Below, one piece after another: positions 15,742 through 24,972 of a DNA stretch of 64,000 nt (position 1 is its first letter; the number at the start of each line of letters is the position of its first letter). Made by a program: the position numbers and the translations under genes. The stretch is from an uncultured Christensenella sp. (lineage in GTDB: Bacteria; Bacillota; Clostridia; Christensenellales; Borkfalkiaceae), in NCBI GenBank assembly GCA_910585595.1, contig CAJUET010000007.1, positions 1 through 64,000 on the forward strand, read 5' to 3'. The notes beneath the pieces are model-generated. The model was given only the letters and a program-made list of their open reading frames with translations. It searched no databases and was not told the origin of the DNA.

Positions 15742-16998
15742 TTATCTCCTATTTAACAAATATTGTCCAAGTTCACTGAATTTAACCTTTTCGGAAGAGG
15801 AATTCTTCATATCCTTAACTTCCGCCGCACCCTCTGCAAGCTCCGCTTCGCCCAACACCGCAACGAAGCGCGCACCCGCTTTATCTGCATATTTAAACTG
15901 CGCTTTGACCGAACGGGTCATAAGGTCGGTCTCCGCCGAAACGCCCGCCCTGCGAAGTTCGCCTGCAAGCGCGAATGCCTTTTCGCGGGATTTGCCATCC
16001 ATCCCCAAAAGATAGCAGTCCGCCGTCTTTTCCCTTTCGAAAGGCGCGTTCTCTGCCTCCATCGCCATAAGAAGGCGTTCCATGCCTGCGGCAAAACCGA
16101 CTGCGGGAACGTTCTTACCGCCGATGTCGGAGAGAAGCGTATCGTATCTACCCCCTCCGAGCACCGTACCCTGCGCGCCCGCCGCACTCGTTACGAACTC
16201 GAACACCGTGCGGCTGTAATAATCGAGCCCGCGCACGATCGCAGGGTCCGTTTCGTATTCGATTCCGGAGACGGTCAAAAGCGCCTTCACTTGTTCGAAG
16301 TGGTCTTTGCAATCATCGCAGAGGTAGTCGAGCATTTTGGGCGCGTCCGCCGTAAAGCGTCTGCACCCCTCTTCCTTGCAGTCGAGAATACGCATGGGGT
16401 TCTTTTCGAACCGCACTTTGCAGTCCGCGCACATTTCGTCAAGACGGGGCGCGAAGTAATTTTTAAGCGCCTCGTGATACTTCGCCCGACAGGTCTTGCA
16501 ACCGATCGAATTGATTTTGAGCCCGATCTGCTTCAACCCCAGATTTTTCAAAAATGCGTCTGCAAGAGAGATGACTTCCGCGTCCGCGTAAGCCCCCTCC
16601 GCGCCGTAGAGTTCCGCGCCGAATTGGTGAAATTCGCGAAGCCGCCCCGCCTGCGGTCTTTCGTAACGGAACGCCGAAATCAGGTAGTACGCCTTAAAGG
16701 GCATCGCGCCGCCCGCAAGCCCGTTTTCGAGAAAGGCGCGCGCAACGCCCGCCGTCCCCTCGGGACGGAGCGTAACGGAACGGTTTCCTTTATCGAGAAA
16801 GGTGTACATTTCCTTTCCGACAATATCGCTCGTACCGCCCACGCCGCGGGAGAAGAGTTCGGTGTATTCGAACACCGGCGTTCTGATTTCTTTGAACGCG
16901 AACGCCGCCGCCGTCTCCTTTGCGACCCTTTCGAGATATTGCCATCGATACGCTTCCTCGGGAAGCATATCCTTCGTGCCCTTGGGACGAAACAACAT
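15742..16998 (-). CDS. hisS: Histidyl-tRNA synthetase
   Basis: The 418-residue class II synthetase charges tRNA-His. Motif 2 (RPEGTAGVARAF), the histidine-specific RGLDYYSRTVFEF and motif 3 region (VLGGGRYDTLL) are in order, followed by a C-terminal anticodon-binding domain. It lies between hslU and trxA, an unusual neighbourhood, since hisS is often next to aspS. Confidence 0.97.
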   Translation of the reverse strand: MLFRPKGTKDMLPEEAYRWQYLERVAKETAAAFAFKEIRTPVFEYTELFSRGVGGTSDIVGKEMYTFLDKGNRSVTLRPEGTAGVARAFLENGLAGGAMPFKAYYLISAFRYERPQAGRLREFHQFGAELYGAEGAYADAEVISLADAFLKNLGLKQIGLKINSIGCKTCRAKYHEALKNYFAPRLDEMCADCKVRFEKNPMRILDCKEEGCRRFTADAPKMLDYLCDDCKDHFEQVKALLTVSGIEYETDPAIVRGLDYYSRTVFEFVTSAAGAQGTVLGGGRYDTLLSDIGGKNVPAVGFAAGMERLLMAMEAENAPFEREKTADCYLLGMDGKSREKAFALAGELRRAGVSAETDLMTRSVKAQFKYADKAGARFVAVLGEAELAEGAAEVKDMKNSSSEKVKFSELGQYLLNRR

Positions 16999-17010
16999 AA
17001 TAACTCCTTT

Positions 17011-18324
17011 TTACAGAACGTACTTTTTCAGATCTCTGTCCTTCGTCATTTTGCTGAGGTGTTCCTCGACGTACGCACGGTTGATTTCGACGGGGATCAT
17101 AACGTCGATCCCTTCGCCGCCCGCATTAAAGGAGACGTCCTCCAAAAGCCGTTCCATCACGGTATGCAGTCTGCGGGCTCCGATATCCTCGCTCGTAAGA
17201 TTGATCTCCTCGGAAATTTCGGCGATCGCCTCGATTGCGTCGGGCGTAAATTTAAGATCGATGTGATCGACCCCCAAAAGCATTGCGTACTGACTCGTGA
17301 GCGAATGCTCCGTGTTCATCAGAATGTTTACAAAGTCCTCTTTCGTAAGGCTCGAAAGTTCTACCGAAACGGGGAATCTGCCCTGCAACTCGGGGATCAG
17401 ATCCTCGACCCTTGCAACGTGGAACGCGCCCGCCGCGATAAAGAGCATATAGTCCGTCTTTACGGGACCGTACTTCGTCATGACCGTGCTTCCCTCGACG
17501 ATGGGGAGAATATCTCTCTGCACGCCCTCGCGCGAAACGTCCGCGCCCGAAGTGTGATTTTTGCCGGCGATCTTATCGATTTCGTCGATAAAAATAATTC
17601 CGTCGTTCTCTGCGCGGCGCAGAGCCTCTTCCTTGACCGCGTCGTCGTCGATGAGCTTTTCCGCCTCTTCCGCCACGAACATTTTCATGGTATCCTTAAC
17701 GGCGAGTTTCCTCTTTTTTTTCTGTTGGGGAATGAGCCCTCCGAAGATCGAACCGAGGTTGATCGCCGCGCCGCCCGGAATGAGTTCCATATTCTGCGGT
17801 TCGTCCTTGACTTCCGCTTCGACGACGAGGTTGTCGAACTTACCCTTGCGCAGAGATTCCAAAAGATTGCTTTCGAACACCTCGCGCGGGGTCTCCCCAC
17901 GTTCGTTCTTTTTGAGCTCGGCAATGAGCTTGACCATTTTCTTTTCGGCAATTTGCGTCGCTTTTTTGGAGACTTCCGCCGTCTTTTCGTCTTTGACAAG
18001 GCGGAACGCACACTCCACCAAATCGCGCACCATGCCCTCTACGTCCTTACCGACGTAGCCGACTTCGGTGTACTTCGTCGCCTCGACCTTGATAAAAGGC
18101 GCCTTTACGAGCTTTGCAAGGCGGCGTGCGATCTCCGTTTTACCGACGCCCGTGGGCCCCTTCATAATAATGTTTTTGGGCGTGATCTCGTCGCGCAGTT
18201 CCTGGGAAAGCTGCGCCCTTCTGTAACGGTTTCTCAAAGCGATCGCGACCGCTTTTTTCGCCTCTTCCTGCCCGATAATGTGTTTATTTAACTCTTGTAC
18301 GATTTGTTTGGGTGATAAATTCAT
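17011..18324 (-). CDS. hslU: ATP-dependent protease ATPase subunit HslU
   Basis: The 437-residue AAA+ unfoldase has the Walker A GPTGVGKTEIARRLA, the pore-region segment YTEVGYVGKDVE, an inserted I-domain at about residues 110-240, and Walker B IIFIDEIDKIA. It feeds unfolded proteins to HslV. It begins 9 bases after hslV. Confidence 0.98.
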   Translation of the reverse strand: MNLSPKQIVQELNKHIIGQEEAKKAVAIALRNRYRRAQLSQELRDEITPKNIIMKGPTGVGKTEIARRLAKLVKAPFIKVEATKYTEVGYVGKDVEGMVRDLVECAFRLVKDEKTAEVSKKATQIAEKKMVKLIAELKKNERGETPREVFESNLLESLRKGKFDNLVVEAEVKDEPQNMELIPGGAAINLGSIFGGLIPQQKKKRKLAVKDTMKMFVAEEAEKLIDDDAVKEEALRRAENDGIIFIDEIDKIAGKNHTSGADVSREGVQRDILPIVEGSTVMTKYGPVKTDYMLFIAAGAFHVARVEDLIPELQGRFPVSVELSSLTKEDFVNILMNTEHSLTSQYAMLLGVDHIDLKFTPDAIEAIAEISEEINLTSEDIGARRLHTVMERLLEDVSFNAGGEGIDVMIPVEINRAYVEEHLSKMTKDRDLKKYVL

Positions 18325-18333
18325 GATTGCTCC

Positions 18334-18867
18334 TTATATCGTTTCACATATGATATGATCGTTCGTATACACACAGATCTCGCTTGCGATTTTAAGAGAC
18401 TTTCTTGCGATCTCCTCTGCGGAGTAGTCGGTGTTCTGCGCCAACGCGCGCGCCGCCGCAAGAGCGTAGTTTCCGCCGCTTCCGATCGCGCAGATCCCCT
18501 CGTCGGGTTCAATGACTTCGCCCGTGCCCGAAAGAATCAAAAGCGTATCCTTGTCTGCGGTGATCATCATCGCGTCGAGCTTTCTGCCGATTTTATCCGA
18601 ACGCCAAAGATCGGCAAGTTCCACTGCGGAGCGCATTAAATTCCCCGCAAATTTATTGAGCATACCCTCGAAACGTTCCGAAAGGGAGAACGCGTCCGTA
18701 ACAGACCCAGCAAACCCCAAAATCACTTTTCCGCCGTAAATCCTGCGCACCTTGATCGCCGTATTCTTGAACACGACGGACTCTCCCATAGTGACCTGTC
18801 CGTCCCCCGCGATCGCTGTGACCCCTCCGCGCTTGACGGCGCAGATCGTCGTTCCACGAAATTCCAT
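18334..18867 (-). CDS. hslV: ATP-dependent protease proteolytic subunit HslV
   Basis: The 177-residue N-terminal-nucleophile peptidase has [10 protein letters not shown] and AGDGQVTMG as in the family. The catalytic threonine should be Thr6, exposed after removal of the short propeptide MEFRG, as in Bacillus CodW. It forms the two-ring chamber that HslU caps. The order trmFO-hslV-hslU is the usual Firmicutes one, but xerC, which normally separates trmFO and hslV, and codY, which normally follows, are absent. Confidence 0.97.
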   Translation of the reverse strand: MEFRGTTICAVKRGGVTAIAGDGQVTMGESVVFKNTAIKVRRIYGGKVILGFAGSVTDAFSLSERFEGMLNKFAGNLMRSAVELADLWRSDKIGRKLDAMMITADKDTLLILSGTGEVIEPDEGICAIGSGGNYALAAARALAQNTDYSAEEIARKSLKIASEICVYTNDHIICETI

Positions 18868-18896
18868 AATACCGATAACCTCCCGTTATTCTTTTT

Positions 18897-20183
18897 TTAC
18901 CCGCCGATCGCAGTAATAAAACGCTCGATTTCATGAAGCGCCCGCTCGGCGTAAATTTTTTTCTTTTCCTTTTTATCTCTTACGTCTACGGAACGCAAAA
19001 TCCCGTAATTCGCATTCATGGGCTGAAAATTCTTATTCTTTGCGGCGACGTACTGCGACAGCGCACCCGAAACGCAGGTATCTTCAAGCGCAACGGGCGG
19101 AAGATTTTTCAGCTTTCTTAAACAGTGAACCGCCGCGAGAAGTCCGCTCGCCGCGCTCTCCATGTAACCCTCGACCCCCGTCATCTGCCCCGCAAAAAAG
19201 AGCATGGGACGGTTCTTAACCGAAAAATCGCTGTTCAGAATTTCGGGCGACTCCAAAAACGTGTTGCGGTGCATTACCCCGTACCGCTCGAACTCCGCAT
19301 TCCGCAAAGCGGGAATCATGGAAAACACACGCTTCTGTTCCGCAAACTTTAAATTCGTCTGACAGCCAACGAGCCCCAGGGAAGTTCCTTCCGCATTCTC
19401 GCGCCTAAGCTGCAAAACCGCATACGGTCTGACGCCGTCGTTATCAGACAGTCCGACAGGCTTAAAAGTGCCGTAACGGAGCGTATCCTTCCCGCGGGAA
19501 GCCATCACTTCGACAGGCATACAGCCCTCGAAAATTTCACCCTTTTCAAAGGAATGAAGCGTCGCCTTCTCCGCGCCCACGAGCTCTCGCACGAATAATT
19601 CGTACTCCTCTTTGTTCAAAGGGCAGTTGATATAATCGCCGTCCCCTCTTTGGTATCTGTCCGCCGTAAAAGTCTTGGAAAAATCAATGCTTGCTCTCGA
19701 TACGATCGGCGCGGACGCGTCGTAAAAGTGCAGACCATTACCGAACGCCCTTTGTATCGCTTCGTATAACTTTCCGTCTGTCAAAGGCCCCGTTGCGACG
19801 ATCCCTTCTTCGGGAAGTTCTTCGACCTCTTCGGTCACGATTTTGATATTTTTCTCCGCACGGATCTTTCGGGTAACGTATTCGGAGAAGGCTTCTCTGT
19901 CCACGGCGAGCGCGCCGCCCGCGGGCACTTTGGTTTTATCCGCCGCCTCTAAGGCGATCGAACCCAGCCTGCGCATTTCCTCTTTCAAAAGTCCCGAAGC
20001 ATTTCCGTAAACGTCGCTGCTTTTCAGCGAATTCGAACACACGAGCTCGCAAAAATTTTCGCTTTCGTGCGCGGGCGAAAAGCGCTTCGGCTTCATTTCG
20101 AAAAGCGCGACTTCTACGCCGCGGCGGGCAAGATAATACGCCGCCTCGCTCCCCGCCAGTCCCGCGCCGATCACTTTAATCAT
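18897..20183 (-). CDS. trmFO: Methylenetetrahydrofolate-tRNA-(uracil-54-C5)-methyltransferase
   Basis: The 428-residue flavoprotein makes ribothymidine at position 54 in the T-loop of tRNA using methylene-THF and FAD. It has the FAD fingerprint GAGLAGSEAAYYLARRG and the family segment NFCELVCSNSLKS. The start at 20183 overlaps the end of topA by 8 bases; a frame extension to 20213 has no family match. Gene order topA-trmFO is conserved in Firmicutes. Confidence 0.97.
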   Translation of the reverse strand: MIKVIGAGLAGSEAAYYLARRGVEVALFEMKPKRFSPAHESENFCELVCSNSLKSSDVYGNASGLLKEEMRRLGSIALEAADKTKVPAGGALAVDREAFSEYVTRKIRAEKNIKIVTEEVEELPEEGIVATGPLTDGKLYEAIQRAFGNGLHFYDASAPIVSRASIDFSKTFTADRYQRGDGDYINCPLNKEEYELFVRELVGAEKATLHSFEKGEIFEGCMPVEVMASRGKDTLRYGTFKPVGLSDNDGVRPYAVLQLRRENAEGTSLGLVGCQTNLKFAEQKRVFSMIPALRNAEFERYGVMHRNTFLESPEILNSDFSVKNRPMLFFAGQMTGVEGYMESAASGLLAAVHCLRKLKNLPPVALEDTCVSGALSQYVAAKNKNFQPMNANYGILRSVDVRDKKEKKKIYAERALHEIERFITAIGG

Positions 20184-22383
20184 GTTTTTCTCCGGACGGT
20201 TCAGGGGGCACAAAAGCGCAGTTCTTATCCGAGCACTTTAAATCCCCCCTTGCGGTTTTCACGATCGGACTGCCGCAAGCGGGGCACTTTTCACCCGTAG
20301 GAATATCCCAGCTCATAAATTTGCATTCGGGATAACCGCTGCAACCGTAAAAGATCTTTCCGCGTTTGCTCTTCAACTTCTTTGCGGGTTTCCCGCAATC
20401 GGGGCAAACCCCCTCGAAAATCTCTTCCTTTTTCTCGCCGAAAGGAACGGTGCATTTACATTTGGGATAATTGGGGCAGGACAAAAATTTACCGTATTTT
20501 CCGATCCTCACCACCATCAGATCGCCGCATTTGGGGCAGGGCGTTTCACTGACTTCCGGCCCCTGTTCGTTGATGATATTCGAGCACTTCGGATAGTTGG
20601 AGCAAGCGAGATATTTTCCGTACTTATTGAATTTGCGGATCATGGGCGAACCGCACTTTTCGCAGAGAATATCCGTCACCTCGTTGCCGTCGGTATTTGC
20701 GAAGTGCAGTTTCTCCTCGAAGGGCGGATAAAAGTCGGCTATAATGCTGCGCCAATTCTTACCGCCGTCCTCGATCTCGTCGAGTTTCTTTTCCATGTCC
20801 GCCGTAAAACCGACGTCCATGATGTCCTGAAAGTACTTCACGAGCATATCGGTGATCTGGAAGGCGATCTCGGTGGGCTTCATCGCTTTGCCCTCTTTCT
20901 CCACATACTTGCGTTTATTCAGAACGGAGATGATGGAAGCGTAGGTCGAAGGACGACCGATCCCCTTATCCTCCATTGCCTTTACGAGGGAAGCGTCCGT
21001 ATAGCGGACGGGGGGCTTTGTAAACTTCTGATCCGCTTTGAGATCGTTCTCGTTCAGCGCCATTCCCTCTTCGAGGGGCGGAAGCAGTTTTCCGGACTCC
21101 TCTTCGTCGTCCTTTTTTACGTCTTTATACACGGCTGTATAGCCCGCGAATTTCAACGCCTTTCCGCTCGCTTTGAGTCCGTAATCGCCGTTCTTGATTT
21201 CGATCTGCATACTGTCGTAGAGCGCTTCGCTCATCTGCGACGCGATAAAACGCTCATAAATAAGTTTATACACGTTGAAGTGCTTTTTATCAAGCAGTTT
21301 CTTCACGGAATCGGGCGTGCGCGCAAGATCGATGGGACGGATCGCTTCGTGCGCGTCCTGCGCACCCTTTTTCGAGGCGTAGAAATTCGGCTTTTCAGGA
21401 CAGTATTCCTTACCGTATTCCTTTTCGATGAACTTCAACGCCGCCGCCTGCGCCTCCGAAGAAATACGCGTGGAATCCGTTCTGATGTAAGTGATGAACG
21501 CGACGTGCCCCTCGCCCTCGATGTCCATACCCTCGTAGAGATGTTGCGCCATAAGCATGGTTTCGGGTGCGGAAAGCCCAAGTTTGGACGAAGCGTCCTG
21601 TTGCAGCGTACTCGTCGTGAAGGGCGCCGGCGCATGAGATTTCGTGACCGAACGCTTTACGCTCTCAATACGGTATTCGCCCGCACGGAGCGATTTTACC
21701 GCCGAATCCGCCTCTTCCCGATTGGAAATTTTAAACTTCTTGTTCTGATATTTTTCAAGTGTCGCGCGGAAAGGAGAAAACTTCTTAGCTTCGTCCTGCA
21801 ATTCCGCCGTGATGTTCCAGTACTCTTCCGGAACGAAAGAAAGAATTTCCCGCTCCCGCTCCACGACAAGGCGGAGCGCTACCGACTGCACTCTTCCCGC
21901 AGAGAGTCCGCTCCCCAATTTGATGTTGAGAAAAGGAGACAGATTATAGCCCACAAGACGGTCGAGAACGCGTCTCGCCTGTTGAGCATCGACTAGATTA
22001 TAGTCCACCGTGCGCGGATTGGTAAGCGCCGCAACGACCGCCTTTTGCGAAATTTCATTGAATTCGATGCGGTTCTTCTCGTTCGCGTCGAGTCCCAAAA
22101 CCGTCTGCAAGTGCCAGCTGATTGCCTCGCCTTCACGGTCGGGGTCGGTTGCAAGATAGACCTTGCCCGCCCTTTTCGCCTCGTCCGCGAGCCGTTTTAC
22201 GGTCTCCTCTTTCCCCGAAGAAATAACGTACCGCGGCTCGAAATTTTTATCCACTGCGATCCCGATCGTCTTTTCGGGCAAATCACGGATATGCCCGCCC
22301 GAAGCGTCCACACGGTATTTTCCGCCTAAGTATTTTGCAATGGTCTTTGCTTTTGAAGGCGATTCCACAATAATAAGATCCAT
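20176..22383 (-). CDS. topA: DNA topoisomerase I
   Basis: The 735-residue type IA enzyme relaxes negative supercoils. The Toprim domain begins LIIVESPSKAKTIAKYLG and contains DPDREGEAISWHL; the catalytic tyrosine lies in FITYIRTDSTRIS. Four C-terminal zinc ribbons are visible (CEKCG, CPKCG, CPDCG and CPACG starts), which bind single-stranded DNA. The start at 22383 is the ATG directly before DLIIVES. Confidence 0.97.
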   Translation of the reverse strand: MDLIIVESPSKAKTIAKYLGGKYRVDASGGHIRDLPEKTIGIAVDKNFEPRYVISSGKEETVKRLADEAKRAGKVYLATDPDREGEAISWHLQTVLGLDANEKNRIEFNEISQKAVVAALTNPRTVDYNLVDAQQARRVLDRLVGYNLSPFLNIKLGSGLSAGRVQSVALRLVVEREREILSFVPEEYWNITAELQDEAKKFSPFRATLEKYQNKKFKISNREEADSAVKSLRAGEYRIESVKRSVTKSHAPAPFTTSTLQQDASSKLGLSAPETMLMAQHLYEGMDIEGEGHVAFITYIRTDSTRISSEAQAAALKFIEKEYGKEYCPEKPNFYASKKGAQDAHEAIRPIDLARTPDSVKKLLDKKHFNVYKLIYERFIASQMSEALYDSMQIEIKNGDYGLKASGKALKFAGYTAVYKDVKKDDEEESGKLLPPLEEGMALNENDLKADQKFTKPPVRYTDASLVKAMEDKGIGRPSTYASIISVLNKRKYVEKEGKAMKPTEIAFQITDMLVKYFQDIMDVGFTADMEKKLDEIEDGGKNWRSIIADFYPPFEEKLHFANTDGNEVTDILCEKCGSPMIRKFNKYGKYLACSNYPKCSNIINEQGPEVSETPCPKCGDLMVVRIGKYGKFLSCPNYPKCKCTVPFGEKKEEIFEGVCPDCGKPAKKLKSKRGKIFYGCSGYPECKFMSWDIPTGEKCPACGSPIVKTARGDLKCSDKNCAFVPPEPSGEKHD

Positions 22384-22409
22384 AAAACTCCTTGTCGGCA
22401 ACCGAAAAT

Positions 22410-23417
22410 TTATAATGCCGAATATCTGTTTCCGCCCGCTTTCACGGCTAAATTTTTTATTTCGAGCGAAGAGAGCGCCGCCGTTGCCTCGTAAATTTTC
22501 AAGCCTGCGCGTTCGGCGACGACTGCGGTGTGCAGTTCTCCCGCTTCTTGCAGTACTTCCAACACCTTTTGCTCTTCCGCGGTAAGATTTATCTGTGTTC
22601 CTGTCCGTTTTTCGAACCCGTAACAGGAGAGTATATCCTCGGAACCGGTCACAAGCGAGGCGCCCTTTTTTAAGAGTGCGTTACAGCCTGCGCCCTGTTT
22701 TACGCCCACGTTATAGGGGAGGGCAAAGACGTCCCTTCCGTAGTCGAGCGCCTTGCCCGCCGTAATGGAAGTGCCGCTCCGCTCGCCTGCAGAGACAACT
22801 AAAACCCCTTCGCTCAGCCCTGCAAGAATGCGGTTTCTCGCGTGGAAGGAATAGGCACGCGCCTTTTCTTTTAAAGGATATTCGCTCAGAAGAAGTCCGC
22901 TTTCCCTGATTTTCTCTTTGAGCGAAAAGTGTGCGGCGGGATAGCATTCTTCAAGCCCGCAGGGAAGCACGCTGATAAGGTTTCCGCTTTTCAAAGCGCC
23001 CTCGATCGCGGCTCTGTCGCCGCCCTCCGCAAGCCCCGTGACGATCGCAAAACGTTCGCTCAGTTCCTCCGCGATGCGCTTTGTTACCCCTTCCGCCCAG
23101 CTCGGCGTCATGCGCGAGCCGACGATACAGAATTTCCGCTTTTTTAAAAGTTCCCTGTTCCCCGCGCCCAACAGCACGAGCGGCGGTTCGTCCGTCGCTC
23201 TCAACGCTTCGGGATAGTCGGGAGAAGCAAGCGTGACCGCAAAATAGTTTTTGCGATCCAAGAGGTCGAGAAGTTTATCCGTCTCCTCTCTTTGCCGCTT
23301 TGATTCCGCCGTCCCCTCTTGTAAAACTTTGCGTAAAAGCGCAACCTTTTCCCTGTAATCCGCCTGTGTGCGGAAATTGAGATAGACGATCGCCCGCTCT
23401 TCTTCGGTATAATTCAT
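22410..23417 (-). CDS. dprA: DNA-processing protein DprA
   Basis: The 335-residue protein has the Rossmann-like DprA core with the GSR motif (FCIVGSRMTPSW), GLAEGGDRAA and LPCGLEECYP, and a C-terminal winged-helix region. DprA binds incoming single-stranded DNA and loads RecA during transformation. It lies between comM and topA, the usual order. Confidence 0.95.
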   Translation of the reverse strand: MNYTEEERAIVYLNFRTQADYREKVALLRKVLQEGTAESKRQREETDKLLDLLDRKNYFAVTLASPDYPEALRATDEPPLVLLGAGNRELLKKRKFCIVGSRMTPSWAEGVTKRIAEELSERFAIVTGLAEGGDRAAIEGALKSGNLISVLPCGLEECYPAAHFSLKEKIRESGLLLSEYPLKEKARAYSFHARNRILAGLSEGVLVVSAGERSGTSITAGKALDYGRDVFALPYNVGVKQGAGCNALLKKGASLVTGSEDILSCYGFEKRTGTQINLTAEEQKVLEVLQEAGELHTAVVAERAGLKIYEATAALSSLEIKNLAVKAGGNRYSAL

Positions 23418-23418
23418 G

Positions 23419-24942
23419 TCAGTTTATTTTATCGTTGAGCCTGTAAGACGCGGCTTCGTAGACGTGTTTTGCAAGAATACTCTCGCTGAAATCAAGATCG
23501 GCGATCGTGCGCGCTACCTTTACGATCCTAGCACGGGCGCGCGCGGAAAGGTGCATTTTATGAAACGCTTCTCTTAAAATTTCGTCGCCCTCTTTGGAGA
23601 GTCCGCAGAAAATACCGATTTCCCGCTCGCCCATTTCCGCATTGGTCGAGATCCCGTAATCGCCGAAGCGCTCGCGCTGAATATTGCGCGCCTCGTCCAC
23701 CCGTCGTTTGACGTCTGAAGAACTCTCAGCGCACTCCTTCGAAGTCAGCTCGTCGTAGGATACGTTATCCACTTCGACCTGTAAATCGATTCTGTCGAGA
23801 AGAGGACCCGAAATCTTTTTGCGGTAGTTCCGTATTTCCGAGGGCGTGCAGGTGCACGTCTGGTTCGCTGACCCGTAATTACCGCAGGGGCAGGGATTCA
23901 TGCTCGCGCAGAGCATAAAGCGCGAAGGATATGTAAAGGAACCGCCCGCGCGGGAGACGGTGATCTTTCCGTCTTCGAGGGGCTGGCGCAGCGCTTCGAG
24001 GGTAGAACGCTTATATTCGGGCAGTTCGTCCAAAAATAGCACGCCGCCGTGCGCAAGCGAAATTTCACCGGGGTGCACAACGCGGTTTCCGCCGCCGCAC
24101 ATCGAAACGGTCGTCGCCGTGTGATGCGGAGTGCGGAAAGGGCGGGTCGTTACGATCCCCTCTTCTCCGAGCGTTCCCGCAACGGAATGGATCTTCGTAA
24201 TTTCAAGCGCCTCTTCAAAGGATAAATCGGGCATGACGGTGGGCAGACATCTTGCAAGCATGGTCTTACCCGTTCCGGGTGGACCTGCCAACAAAAGATT
24301 GTGCCCGCCCGCAACGGCGATTTCCAAAGCGCGCCGCGCCATGGGCTGACCCTTGACGAATTTCAAATCTGCGGAACCGATCCCCTTTGCCCCTGCGACG
24401 AACTCGGTCGTCTCCAAGGGCAATATGGGTTTTAATCCCGTTAGGTGGTTTATTACGTCCCTCAGGCTGAGAGCGGGATAAATTTCCGCGCCGCCCAAAA
24501 AACTCGCTTCCCGCGCGTTGCCGACGGGAACGATAAACTTCGTATAGCCGTGCCCCTTCGCCGAAATGAGAATGGGCAAAAGTCCGCTCACGGGGCGCAA
24601 GTCGCCGTTCAAGGCAAGCTCGCCCAAAAACACCGTATCGGAGACGTTCGCCCCTACGAGCTGTTCGCTCGCCTTTAACAGGCTCACGGCGATCGCAAGA
24701 TCGAAGGACGCACCCTGCTTTTTTAAATCGGCGGGCGCAAAGTTGACGGTGATCTTGTTCATCGGAAACAAAAGCCCGCTGTTTTTGAGCGCGGAGCGTA
24801 CACGCTCCTTGCTCTCCTTGACAGCGGTATCGGGAAGTCCCACCATTTCGTAGGAGGGCACGCCCTTGTTTACGTCCGTCTCCACTTCGACGGGAATTCC
24901 GTCGAGCCCGTTCAGCGCATAACAAATAATCTTTGCAATCAT
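23419..24942 (-). CDS. comM: YifB/ComM-family Mg-chelatase-like AAA+ ATPase
   Basis: The 507-residue protein has an N-terminal Lon-like/ChlI domain (GVPSYEMVGLPDTAVKESKE), a Walker A GPPGTGKTMLARCLP at about residue 220, a Walker B region (GGVLFLDELPEY) and a C-terminal Mg-chelatase subunit domain. Vibrio ComM is a branch-migration helicase that aids integration of heterologous DNA. The comM-dprA pairing supports a role in handling imported DNA, though full competence genes are not in the window. Confidence 0.93.
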   Translation of the reverse strand: MIAKIICYALNGLDGIPVEVETDVNKGVPSYEMVGLPDTAVKESKERVRSALKNSGLLFPMNKITVNFAPADLKKQGASFDLAIAVSLLKASEQLVGANVSDTVFLGELALNGDLRPVSGLLPILISAKGHGYTKFIVPVGNAREASFLGGAEIYPALSLRDVINHLTGLKPILPLETTEFVAGAKGIGSADLKFVKGQPMARRALEIAVAGGHNLLLAGPPGTGKTMLARCLPTVMPDLSFEEALEITKIHSVAGTLGEEGIVTTRPFRTPHHTATTVSMCGGGNRVVHPGEISLAHGGVLFLDELPEYKRSTLEALRQPLEDGKITVSRAGGSFTYPSRFMLCASMNPCPCGNYGSANQTCTCTPSEIRNYRKKISGPLLDRIDLQVEVDNVSYDELTSKECAESSSDVKRRVDEARNIQRERFGDYGISTNAEMGEREIGIFCGLSKEGDEILREAFHKMHLSARARARIVKVARTIADLDFSESILAKHVYEAASYRLNDKIN

Positions 24943-24972
24943 AATTTTTCCTTATTTCTCATCTTAGGTATA

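Noticed and set aside
15763..18291. Plus-strand frame of 842 codons opposite hisS-hslU
   Set aside because: A long antisense shadow caused by GC-biased codon positions; the minus strand encodes two well-recognised proteins.
20704..21996. Plus-strand frame of 430 codons opposite topA
   Set aside because: Antisense to all conserved motifs of topoisomerase I; no ribosome-binding site or family match.
22240..23790. TTATCCACT sequences as DnaA boxes
   Set aside because: Single occurrences inside topA and comM, with no cluster or AT-rich unwinding region.
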